A DNA stretch of 60,000 nt from Takakia lepidozioides (Eukaryota > Streptophyta > Takakiopsida > Takakiales > Takakiaceae): assembly GCA_030704615.1 (NCBI GenBank), contig CM060732.1, positions 43,879,053 to 43,939,052 on the forward strand. The letters run 5' to 3'. The translations under genes and the position numbers were made by a program. Positions 1 to 10,149 of the stretch are shown in pieces. Position 1 is the first letter of the stretch; every line of letters starts with the position of its first letter. The notes under the pieces are model-generated. The model was not told the origin of the DNA and did not search any database. It saw nothing but the letters and a program-made list of their open reading frames with translations.

Positions 1-254
1 GTTTGTCAGGAACAATAATCCCTGTGCGAACTTGAAGGAAACGATATCTAATAAGCCATAGCACTTCAACCCAAATATCTAGTGCTTTTAGTTTGGAAGG
101 TGGACGCCTTCTAAGGGCCATAAATGGGGCTAACTTACGTGGTTGCCCAACTCTCCTCCAAGGAGTTAAGGGACTCTTCAGTCCTGAATCCTCAGTTACC
201 CACACATTAAATAATCAGTTGACCAAGTTGCTGCCCTTTTGTACGCTTCTCATT

Positions 255-859
255 GTTGAATAATTGGGAGTTTAAGGCTCATGTGTGAGCCAGGCAGCTG
301 CCCCATGCATGGACGTCGGGCCGCCTACCACGACCCATGACCCGGCCCGGTGGGTCTGACGCGAGCATGGGTCTGCCCCAAGGTATGCTCCGCGGAGGTA
401 GGGTTGCCCTAGGTGGTGCTCGGGGTGACAGCGGCTGTTTTCTAGGTTAAGGGATAAAAAAAATGCCAAGGCTATTGCAAGTAGTGGGTAGTGTAGTGGT
501 TGGGTGCATTGAATAGTATATATGAGGTAGAGGGTTCAATTGTGGCTGTTCCAAATGTGCATCAATGATGGTTCCAATTGGCATTGGCATGTATATTAAT
601 GGTCTTTTTATTGATGGGCGAGTTTTCCCCCAAAATTCTTACGTCCCTCGGGCGGGCTGCCGCGCAACGAGCAGACCCAAAGCAGACCCTACCCTCGAGA
701 AGACCCGACCTGACCCTGAGCAGACCGACCTGCCAACAGACCATGAGCAGACCCAACCTGAGTAGACCCGGACCCGCCGGTGGTCGCGGGGCGCCCGACA
801 TCCATGCATGGGGCCCGCTGCTTGGCTCATACGTGAGCCTTAAACTCCCAATTATTCAA
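255..859. mobile_element. TIR DNA element, 0.6 kb, non-coding
   Basis: The left end at 255-322 (starting near TTGAATAATTGGGAGTTTA) is repeated in inverted orientation at 791-859. The match covers about 65-70 bases with few differences and includes a CATGCATGG core. The interior next to the right arm (655-770) carries at least five AGCAGACCC-like repeats, and the left arm is followed by their complements (GGGTCTG), which looks like a subterminal repeat zone. No transposase is present, so it would be non-autonomous. I could not define a convincing target-site duplication, so the superfamily is unknown. Confidence 0.7.
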
Positions 860-1470
860 AAATGATAGGCCTTTTGTACTTAGGTTCTCCTTATCGGCCA
901 TTTACTTGATGAGTTACATTGTATATAATGTCACCGGGATGCACAAACTTCACCACAAAACCATGATTGAGTGAATGTGATGATGGTGATATACTTAGCC
1001 AATGAAGAGTTATTACTTGAAGAATAGAAACGTCATGTTAGTAAGAGCGCCATAATATTTCCAAATATTTCCATAATACCTCAATTGATGTTGAAAGATG
1101 ATGGCTGATATTGTGACCGCTTTCTTTGTTACATAATTTTGCACCAACGTAAATTAGCTGTTTGCACCAAGTCTTTTCTGCCTGCTTGGCATTACCCTTC
1201 ACACCATGGTTGTCAAAACCAACACTGGTCAAACAGACACATGAAGACACCATTGGAAAACGTTGCAACTTCTAAGTAAGTAGGAGCCCTTCAGTCACCG
1301 TTTCAGTGGGAAAGTCCTTGAATCCCTCCTATCAATTTAGTTCTACGTACAACAGCCAATCTGCAAGTGGGAAAAGAACACTCGACCTATGAGATGAAAA
1401 CTTGATGCTTATATGCTATATAGAGAATTTGAAAGCAAAGACGCCAAAGTTGCAAATGATCAATGTTTGG
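860..1470. other. intergenic, nothing recognised
   Basis: AT-rich sequence with only short chance ORFs and no recognisable protein, RNA or repeat signal. Confidence 0.5.
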
Positions 1471-1735
1471 ACCAACGTTGGGCCGATATGGAGTACCTAA
1501 CCAGGATATCAATGTATCCAGACCCGGAACCATTTTTTAGGATCCGGGTTAGATGCATAACCAGCGGATATGCAAATATGAAAAAAAAAAAAAATCTATA
1601 CCCGTCATCTCAGCCCTAAACTTAATAAAACCGGATGCATACCCGGATCCGCTATTTGTCATGTCTAAAACCAAAAGTTTTTAATACTCAAAATCGGCGG
1701 ATACTAAAAAAAATTAATATCCGCCCAACATTGGT
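1471..1735. mobile_element. small MITE-like inverted-repeat element
   Basis: ACCAACGTTGGGCCGATAT at 1471 is mirrored by ATATCCGCCCAACATTGGT ending at 1735, a 19-base terminal inverted repeat with two mismatches. The interior is non-coding and contains several GGATCCGG/CCGGATCC-like boxes and an A-run. The bases TTTG occur on both outer sides but are offset by one base on the left, so the duplication is not secure. A MITE is the simplest reading. Confidence 0.45.
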
Positions 1736-3450
1736 TTTGACTTAGCGCAGCCTTCCATGTACCCGGCCCATCCTTAAAGGGAGGAAACGGACAAAAATGG
1801 CCAGGTACACTTCTCGCTTCCATGCATGGGGCGGCGGGGCCCGGTCGCCGAGTTCCCGTGTCGGTAGCGCAGCCCGATAAAATGGGAAGAGAGCTCGGCG
1901 GACGACCCCGCGAATTGAATGCAATCTCCACACCTCGTGCTAAAGTCCTGCTTACCTGCGGTACCCTCTACCAAGTCACGCTAAAGTCCAAAACGATTAC
2001 TCGGCCGCTGAGCTCCACATGACCTTGGAAATGCTTGAGGGAACCCAACCATTTTTTTTTAGCACCCGGCGAACTTTTTTTTTGCGACCAGGCTCCTCCC
2101 ACATGAAAGGACGCTCTTACAGTGCACATATAAGAAGATCCATTTTCCAGCTTGAAATTATCAATTGAATTACCCCATAATTGTGTCAACGTTCTTCAAA
2201 ATCGTCTATCATATCATGTGGAAAGCTGCTGTGATTACCATTCCACTGCAGCAATATTCATAGGTGCACGGCTAGCCGAAATAACGCTCTGTACTACTGG
2301 TTCTGATATAATTTCTAGATTCTTATATATAGGGTGCAGATGCTTGTCAGTACATGTAAGCACTAGTACTAGGAGGGGAGACTGTTTCAAGATTCCAGAA
2401 GTTCTTGCTAGACCTTCTGATGTGTTGCATCACATGGATTGGCATAGACACTAGATTATAATGGATATCACAAATTTTCTTTGTCTTTTGCCAATGCAGT
2501 TTTTCTTAGATATATTTGGCTCCCAAGTTGAACCATTGGAGCATGAGAATAAGAACTTGATGCACACGTGCAATCTTTGACACAATGGTACGCCAGTTTC
2601 CTGCATGTCAAATTTTTCCCCTCTCTCAAGAGTGACAGGGAAGTGAAGGGGAGTGTAAGTCTGTTTCGGGGTGACACTCAATTACATCGCAGGGAGTGTA
2701 ATCTACTCCACTCAGGGTTACACGGCGGGGAGTGTAACTCCACTCAGGATCACTTGGAGTTATACTAGGTTACACGGAAGGGACTCCAACTTCACTTGGT
2801 GTAACTCACGCTTGGTCTCGAAATTTGATCAAGTCAAAATTTGGCCAAGTAGAAAATGGACTAAGACAAGTTATGGAAACTAGTTTTGGCTCAGAACCAC
2901 TCACTCGCTACGGCCATTCACTCGCTCATAGAACACTCACTCGCTCGCTTTGGCCATAAGCCTGGGCAAATTTAACAAATGCGAGAAACTAAAAACCACA
3001 AAACTTCTTCGAAATTAGGGCATGTTCTCTTTCTTTCTCATGGTAGGATAAAAACGTATAGTGCTTGATACTGAGTCTTGATACTGAAGCAAAGCAAAAT
3101 ATTTTGTCTAATCTGACATGCTATAGAATGAGCTCCATTTAAATGAACAAACATGTAATATAACTAGCTACTATCATAATAGACAATGAATCAGATATGA
3201 ACATGTCTATGCATTGTCACAACAATAACTTGCCATTGTGCTTGGTCTTTAATGACATAGTTGGAGCATCAACAAATTTGTGATGGCGGTAAGTGCACGT
3301 CGCATTCGCTCATGACCTGGATTTCCATTCAGTCGCTTGTCTCCTCTCTTTCTTGCGGCTCTTTGAGTAGGAGTTGACATTCCACGGTTTACACCATGAT
3401 AGATGTTTGGATTAGCAGTCAACTTACTTTTTATGGCTTGGTGGAAGCAT
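1736..3450. other. intergenic, short repeats only
   Basis: No gene is supported here. Positions 2640-2810 contain three imperfect copies of a unit with GGGAGTGTAA and CTCCACTC boxes that could fold on each other. Positions 2900-2965 contain a short run of CACTCGCT repeats. Positions 1810-1860 resemble part of the arm of the 255-859 element (CCATGCATGGGGC). The rest holds nothing I recognise. Confidence 0.4.
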
Positions 3451-3479
3451 TGCCCATAGCTCTGACATTATGTGCTTAC

Positions 3480-5330
3480 CAATAAGCATCAAACCCCGCT
3501 CTTTGGCGTTTCTCTATGGCTTTCTCACTTGCTTTCTCTGCTGCAAAACATGTGTCGTCTCTTTGTTTTAGTCACACCTTTTCTTCTCTCTCGTCATTTC
3601 TTTTTTCTTTCATTTTCAGCAGCCTCTCTCATAAGGGCTTTCTGTTGCATGATTGTTGTATACTCCGTAGAGGTCATAACAATGGAATTGGCATAGTCAA
3701 CTAATGGCTCATTTCCTTTTATAGGCTTAGCTGGAAATTGAGGCAATGCAAAGAGGGACTGGTTTGACTCGTAAGTATCTTATGTGCATTGCACATATAT
3801 TTGTGAACATTGTCCATTATCATAAACCTGATTTGTGGCTGTTTGCAAATTGGCAGCAACGTTAGAGTCCACAAAAAAATGTTGCGCTTGGTTTTTTTTC
3901 CATGTAAGTAGCATCATTCGTTGGCTGGAAATATATGTTCACTTGCTATGTCAATGAGTGAAGTGCTCTCACCAAGAGGTAGAGAAGGCCGCACACTTGT
4001 GTTGGTGTTGTCGTTGCTCTTTGATGCTTGATGTTCGTTCGTATGAAGTGGACTGTTTTCATCATGGATAATAGTGCAGCTGCTCCAGCAATAGTATTTG
4101 CTTCAATCTCGACGTGATCTGCTTCATCATTCTTGCTCTCTGACCCTGTTATAGGTTCCTTTGTTTTCAGCATCAACTTGTTCAAAAGATCCACCTTTAC
4201 TCTCCATTGCTCGAGGATTGAAAGACCAAATTCTGGTGGTGCGAAAACCAGCTTGAATATTTTGAGGTAATAGAGCCTCCTTAAGTTAACAGCTTGGTCA
4301 ACCCATGATGCCAATGTCTTTTTGTTAGGTTCTACTAGGTTTCTTTTCTGCATTTCAGAGAATGCTTGAATTTTAGTTTTGAAAGGCTTGAAGCAAGCCA
4401 CATCGAGGGGTTGTACAGCTGCATGTGAGGTATGGGCTGGAAGTGTCACCATGTCCAGCCCAATCTCCATAGCATACTGAATTGCTTCAATTGTGACGTG
4501 GCTGCCATGCCCATGCAATATTAGCAAGTGTTGATTTTCCGTCGAAAACCCACCGGAAACATTCTTTTGGAAAAAAACCAGCCATTGTTTAAATAACGTG
4601 GCCAAAATCCATGACTTTTCTTGCATTACCATGCAAGCCCCTGTCTCACAATCTTGAATATAATCCTCCATGATTCGTTTGCCTCTGAAAATGAAGTAGT
4701 TAGGGATTCTCTCTCCCTCAACATTTACACATGCATTTATAGTCAACAATTCCCTAGACTTGGATATGGTGATGTAGACATAATGCAGATTTTTTTTAAC
4801 AAGGACCCTAGCTCCAGAAGTTTGCCTAGCTTGATACCCTGTTTCATCGCTATTCCAAATATGTGTGGAATGTTTCGTATATACAACATTTTTAAATTGT
4901 TGTAAAAGCTTTCAAAATGTTTAGAAGTAAGTGTTTTAGCCCTTGCCACGTCTAGCCCTTCAGCCACTCTGATTGCAAGTTGTGGATGTCTTCTTCTCAA
5001 CCACTTCAACCTTGAAGAACCTGGAATGCCATTTGTGAAAGGTGTGGCTTTGATTTGAGTTAACTCAACCACTTTTAGCTTCAATTGGTGGAATGACCGA
5101 TATCTTACATACGTAAAATCCATTCCACCACTTGGTCTTCCTCTTCCACTGATAGAACACCTTTAGCACCTACTTTTCTTTGCTTTGTTTCTCCATTGGG
5201 GTGATCTAGCTGCAAGGAAGTATAAGGAATGTTCCAATGCTGACCTGTTTGTTTGATGCTCATGGTACCTCTTTCCACTACATCCATTGCTTCTTCCAAC
5301 GCATCATCACTCCACAACCTTCTTTTTGTC
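3480..5330 (-). pseudogene. decayed pogo/Tigger-type transposase (CENP-B/DDE_1 family)
   Basis: Three overlapping frames together give the classic layout of a pogo-like transposase. A psq-type helix-turn-helix lies at 5317-5105 (WSDDALEEAMDVVERGTMS). A CENP-B-like second DNA-binding domain lies at 5100-4900 (NGIPGSS, LDVARAK). The DDE_1 catalytic domain runs 4860-3946. The first catalytic Asp is visible as NSDETG (codon 4846-4848), in a different frame from its neighbours. The second is changed to His (LLILHGHGSH, codon 4513-4515, where the family has DGH). The third is present in QPLDVACF. A basic C-terminal tail may run to about 3480. With at least two frameshifts and a lost catalytic residue it cannot make active transposase. 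No terminal repeats were identified. Confidence 0.85.
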
Positions 5331-5990
5331 TTGTTTTTCCCTCGTCTTCTCTCGCTTTATTGTTGACTCAGGATTGTGGATGGTAGAGTTGGTGTTACAC
5401 AAAAGCTAGGGGCTGGAGCTGCCGCTGATTTTGACTGGTTCGCTTTCTCCCCTCTTTTGTTGGCTTGAGTAGAAGCATTGCAAGTTGTTGATTATGATGT
5501 ATGTCCACTTTTGACAAGCTTCTTCTTCTTGGCCACGTTTGTAGAGCTAGGAGAAGCAAATCTTCTTTCAACCATTGCAATGTAGTATTGATCCAATTAC
5601 AAATAGATCAATGATTAAGTAATCATTCATTTTCAAAGTAGCATGAAGTATATGGGATGTCCATCAGTTTCACTGGCCACTCCAATCCACGATCTTGCAC
5701 TCCAGCCAATATGTACCAGACACGTGCGTGCACAGGAGGGGGTATTTTAAACCCCTCCATGTACAACATTATACATATAGAGGGGGGTTTATATCACCTT
5801 AAATATAATCTTACAGGAGGGGGTTATTGAATTTTAGGAGTAGTCTAGTGGTAAGGGCGTAGAATGTGTCGTGATGCACCGTGGGATCAAATCGCGATGC
5901 ACTGTTGTTTTGCTTTTCTTTTTTTTCTTTTCTCCCCGCGATCTGTCTCCCGCGGGCTCTCTTTTCCCTCCTCCCCCGCACCCCTTCCGT
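5331..5990. repeat. intergenic with G-rich ACAGGAGGGGG motif repeats
   Basis: Between 5735 and 5825 there are three copies of a motif close to ACAGGAGGGGGTATTTT, one followed by its own complement (AAACCCCTCC), so a small hairpin is possible. A related motif occurs five times at 14627-14800, just after the large transposase pseudogene. No gene is seen in the rest of the stretch. Confidence 0.45.
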
Positions 5991-7700
5991 GTCAGCTTGG
6001 TCTTAGCAGGCCATGTTTCAATCTTTGCTCAATCTCGCCGTGCATGCCATGGGGCAGTGCAGACAGGCCAAGGCAGTGTTCTTGAGAAGACCACCTTCAT
6101 AGAACAAGGTAGCCTAACAAAATGAAGACGGGACACTCCCATGGATATTATGGAGTATATATCTTTATTTCCTTGGTTCGTGCTTTGGTTTCTGATGCAC
6201 TACAACTCTTATGGCATGCCATCCATGCACTGAAGCTCATTGCCTTCTTTCTTCTTTCTTCTTTGTGACCCCCTCTCTTTCTTATTTCTTTTTTCCTCTT
6301 ATCCCATAAGATCTTTGAGCTTCCTGTAGCCATTGTGAAGTACGATTTCATTTCATTGCTTTTCTTTCGTTCTGTTCCTCTGCGCCTCTCCACCTATCCT
6401 AAGCAGCTGATCGACTTTCAGAATTTTCATCCCGCATGTGGAAACCGATATGCAGATGGTCAACTGGAAACAATAGCGGCAGCAGCGCATTGATAGAACA
6501 AGGCACTGCTAATGAAGGTACCTTCTTCAACGCATTTCAGCCTGTTTTCCCTGTTAGTAGAGTCGTCCCTATTTTTTCATGTTGAATTCTGCAAGTTAGC
6601 TCGTTGGTGGATCTATGGTGGTTTTGGAGTGATTTTGTGCTCCTTGTACCTTCTTCTTCAACCTATTTCAGTCTATTTTGCCCTCTCATCATTAGGGTTT
6701 AGGGTGTTTGCTGGAAGAACTTCATGCCATCAGTGTCAGCTGCTAGTATCAAGGCTGAGGATGTATTCATGATTTGTCCACAGGCAGGGATAGCTGAGGA
6801 CCAGGGATAGAGGTCCAGATTCATCCAAGAGGGCCGGATTTCAAACACAAGTTTCTTTCTGCTTCCCTGTGGATCAATAGCTACAAGCAATCGCGCGAGG
6901 AGATGGTCAACTGGAAACATCAGTGGCAACAGTGCAATTGATAGAACAAGGCGATGCTAATGAAGGTACATTCTTCAACACATTTCAGCCTGTTTTTCCC
7001 TGTTATCATAGTTTTTCCCTGTTTTTACCTGAAGGAGCAGGGATAGAGTGTGGGTCCAGATTCATCCACGAGGGTTGGACTTCAAGCTCCAGATTACCTT
7101 GATTCCATGTGGGTCAGTAGCTACAAGAAACCTACATGGGTAGATGGTAAACTAAAGGCAGCTATTGCAGCGGCACAGATGATAAAATCAGGCACCTCAA
7201 CCATGACCACAGCTTCTGAAAGAGGATCAAGAGAGGGAGTCCACAATGCCTCTTCTGACATTTCTGGGCATGTGAAGATACTTTGTGCGGCAGACAGCCT
7301 GACAGAGGCTCTACAGATTCTAAACCAATGAGGCATTTTAGCAGATTCAGATATGTATGTCTGTCTCTTGCTTAAGTGCATCATTGTCACCAACCAGGGC
7401 AAAGGTGGGGCCACTCCTTGGATTAAAACGTATAAATATGTTGGCTTCCTTTAGCATGCAAAGGAGAGAAGGAAAAGACATAAGCAGTTCGGTTTTCCTT
7501 CAGACCTATGTTCGATCCAATCTCAGATGTGGGGAGGTTGATATTTTTGAGTGTGCAGTTTACCTTCCACTCTCAAACTTCTACAACTCAAAATTTTGCA
7601 TTGGTAGTAATTCATCCCAATAGTGTCGAGTTCAATCTATTCGCAGCAGACTCGGCTGTAACTTTGGGAAATTTCATCAGCTAGGTTTGACAACCTACGG
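5990..7700 (+). pseudogene. OSB-like PDF-motif gene fragments, repeated
   Basis: Two or three partial copies of a protein cassette are visible. At 6830-6920 the plus strand reads GPDFKHK..SLWINSYK. At 7050-7331 it reads SYKKPTWVDGKLKAAIAAAQ followed by ADSLTEALQILNQ and a stop. PDFKHK...LW..NSYKPxWV is the pattern of the PDF motif of plant organellar single-stranded DNA-binding (OSB) proteins, and the ADSLTEALQIL end resembles the start of a PPR tract. The blocks are separated by non-coding sequence, are frameshifted relative to each other and lack an OB fold, so they look like duplicated exon debris and not a working gene. Related blocks lie at 8982-9790 and inside the CACTA element at 18.0-20.06 kb. 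Confidence 0.6.
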
Positions 7701-7943
7701 TGTTGAAGGGATTTGTAGAGGAACTCAGTGTATGGAGGGCTCACTCTGTTTTGGGTGATGGCGGCACGTTTTGCAGTTGGCTGGGCTTCACTGCTTGCTC
7801 ACCGAAGACCATGGCGTGTCTCTCATATTGCAGCGGTACTGTTCATTCTCCTCGTCAGCTTGTGCAATCCTTACCTTTGGAGATGTACTTCAATGAAGGA
7901 AGGGCAGAGGGAGGATGGTTTCCAGTGAGAAGCTAGTTAGATT
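7701..7943. other. unassigned spacer before LINE copy
   Basis: Short overlapping ORFs are present, but none is recognisable. It is probably part of the same duplicated region as its left neighbour. Confidence 0.35.
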
Positions 7944-8981
7944 GTACTCATAAGACGTTGTTTGTCGTAGCCTTGTGGACTTTGACCCCGCGCCCAGTTT
8001 GAGCGGGAACAAAAGGGACAGAACCTACCTCTGTCAGGGGCTGACGTTGGTAGTAAGACTTACCTTCATATATAGAATTAATCCGGGTTTTCCAGATATC
8101 CTCTAGAAATCCCTTCACACAAGCATCAATCTGCTGTGTGTGATTTGCCCAAAAACTAGGCCTCAGGAGGGCCTGGGCTTTTGGCTCAGCCTCGAGACTT
8201 TCAAAGTTGGTAAACAGGGGTACATGCACAATTCCCTTGATAGATTTGAAGAGAGCGTCTCTTTGGTGAGAGAACCCCGGACAGTGTATCAGAAAATGAA
8301 TATTGTCTTTAGATTGCCCACACAATGGGAAGTGCACTCCCCCTTTCCTCTCTGCTTTTGTTTGCTGTTCAAAGGTAGGCTTCCTTCCCTGAGTTTAAAT
8401 TTCAGTCTAGTGCCGAGAGTGGGTGGACCCTTGAGGTCATCCAAGATGTCCTCCCCCATGTCACTGACTAGAAACAAGTTCAGGGAAGTTTTCTGCCTAA
8501 CTTCATTTTCATCAGACAATCTCATGGCAACAGACATGGCTTTGGACACTACAGCCTCTAAGTCGGATTTATCCAGCAGGGTCAAGACTTGCGGATCCAG
8601 GTCCAGGTCCTTGAGAATCTCTTCTACTCTGGTGTTGGGAAAACACCTTTTGATCTCAGTCCAAACCAGGAAGTGGTTAGAGGTACCAATATCAGTTCTG
8701 TCGATCAACACATTGGCACACTGGGGGAACAAATTTTTGTCCATTATGATATAGTCCACAATGGAACGTTCCCCAGTTTGGGATTTCTCACGAGTCCACT
8801 GCACTTGGTCACCTCTTGTCTTGTTATTCAAGGTCAAAAGCTGAAGCTCTTCCAGACAGTTAATTAACCGTCTGCCATTAGAATTCAGCTCGTCCTCACC
8901 AGAAGACCCAATGATATCGTCCTGATGGAGCCCTTTGCCCACTTGGGCATTGAAGTCACCTTGCAATAGCACCACAGACAT
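7944..8981 (-). mobile_element. 5'-truncated LINE copy lacking reverse transcriptase
   Basis: Reading on the minus strand from 8981, this copy starts inside the endonuclease domain (LLQGDFNAQVGKG, then the IGTSNHFLVW box corresponding to the SDH motif). It jumps at CFPNT directly to VEEILKDLDLDPQ and continues into the C-terminal zinc-binding region (CPGFSHQRDALF preceded by PLCGQS). It ends with the coding tail TGRGVKVHKATTNNVL, a stop codon and GTAC at 7944. No YADD-type reverse-transcriptase palm can be found. A frameshift lies near 8310-8340. It is closely related to the 34925-37915 element but has different internal deletion ends. It interrupts the PDF-motif repeat region. Confidence 0.85.
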
Positions 8982-10130
8982 GAAGAGAAGCTTTGGAATG
9001 AGACACTTTTCTGACCCCAGTCAATGGTGGGACAATGTGGGTGGATGGTCAACTGGAAACAGCAGCGGCAACAGCGCAATTGATAGAGCAAGGCATTGCT
9101 GATGAAGGTACCTTCTTCAACACATTTCAGCCTGAGGGCACCTTCTGGTTTGACCTGTTTCAGCCTGTTTTTCCTCTCATCCTCCTCAGCCCTGAAGCAT
9201 ATGTATTGAATTCTGTAAGTTAGCTCGTTGGGTGGATCTGCGGTGCTTTGGAGTGACTTTGCAAGTTACTGCCGAGGTGGCAGCATGACAGTACCTAAAA
9301 AAAGATAACAGAGATGGAGAGAAGCTTTCAAGGAATGAATACTTCTCTGACCCCAGTCAGTGGTGGGACAATGTGAGTAGATGGTCAACTGGAAATAGCA
9401 GCGGCAGCAGCGCAATTAATAGAACAAGGGACTACTAATGAAGGTACCTTCTTCAACACATTTCAGCCTGTTTTTCCCTGTTATTAGAGTCGTCCCTAAA
9501 TTTCCAGATGGTCGGATTCCAAGCTCCAGATTACCTATGATTCCATGTGGAAGGATAGCTACAAGAAACCTGCATGGGTAGATGGTCAACTGGAAGCCAC
9601 TGTAGCAGCTGCAGAGGCATGATGTACGCATTGTTAGTGTGGAGGGAGGGGTAGCTGTTGATGCAGGGAGAGGATCATGGGTGCAAAATCATCCAAGAGG
9701 GCCAGATTTGGAGCAAGGAACAGCGCTGGCAGGAGTTCTATAAATATGATCCACAACGGTGGGACAATATTGTCAACAAGGTGAGCTTTCTTCATGCAAC
9801 ATCGTAGGGAGTTTGACAGAACTTTGTATTTAAATATGTTAGTGTGGAGGGAGGGCTAGCCGCTGATGCAAGGATGGACTGTGGGTTCAGGATCACCCAA
9901 GAGGGCTACCAGCAGTGGAAGTAGCAGCATTTGGTCAATAGCAGCAGCAAGAATTAGCAACGTCAAACTCATCAATCAGGTACTTGCTTCTGTATACATT
10001 TCATCCTCTTATCAACGTAGTCCCTGCTTGGACAGCCTATAGGGTTGTATAAAACATGACTTTGGAACCTTCCAACCCGGGTGCTTTGTTATTGGTCTAT
10101 CAAGGTCTGATTTGAAATGTTTTCATTGCA
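8982..10130 (+). pseudogene. further OSB-like PDF-motif cassette copies
   Basis: At least three more copies of the PDF cassette occur here. FSDPSQWWDNV is read near 9009-9045 and again as NEYFSDPSQWWDNV near 9330-9370. SYKKPAWVDGQLEATVAA is read at about 9550-9610. WQEFYKYDPQRWDNIVNK is read at about 9729-9780. The first half (F..DP.QWWDN) and second half (SYKKPAWV) of the motif are both represented but never in one long frame. A 30-base block starting GTTAGTGTGGAGGGAGGG occurs at 9637 and again at 9837. These look like repeated and partly deleted exons of one ancestral OSB-like gene. Confidence 0.6.
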
Positions 10131-10149
10131 TTTTGCAGGTGAACTCATC

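Noticed and set aside
3472-3704. Two overlapping frames with hydrophobic, signal-like sequence
   Set aside because: They are antisense to the basic C-terminal end of the pogo-like transposase, and the hydrophobicity comes from a T/C-rich strand; no start context or homology.
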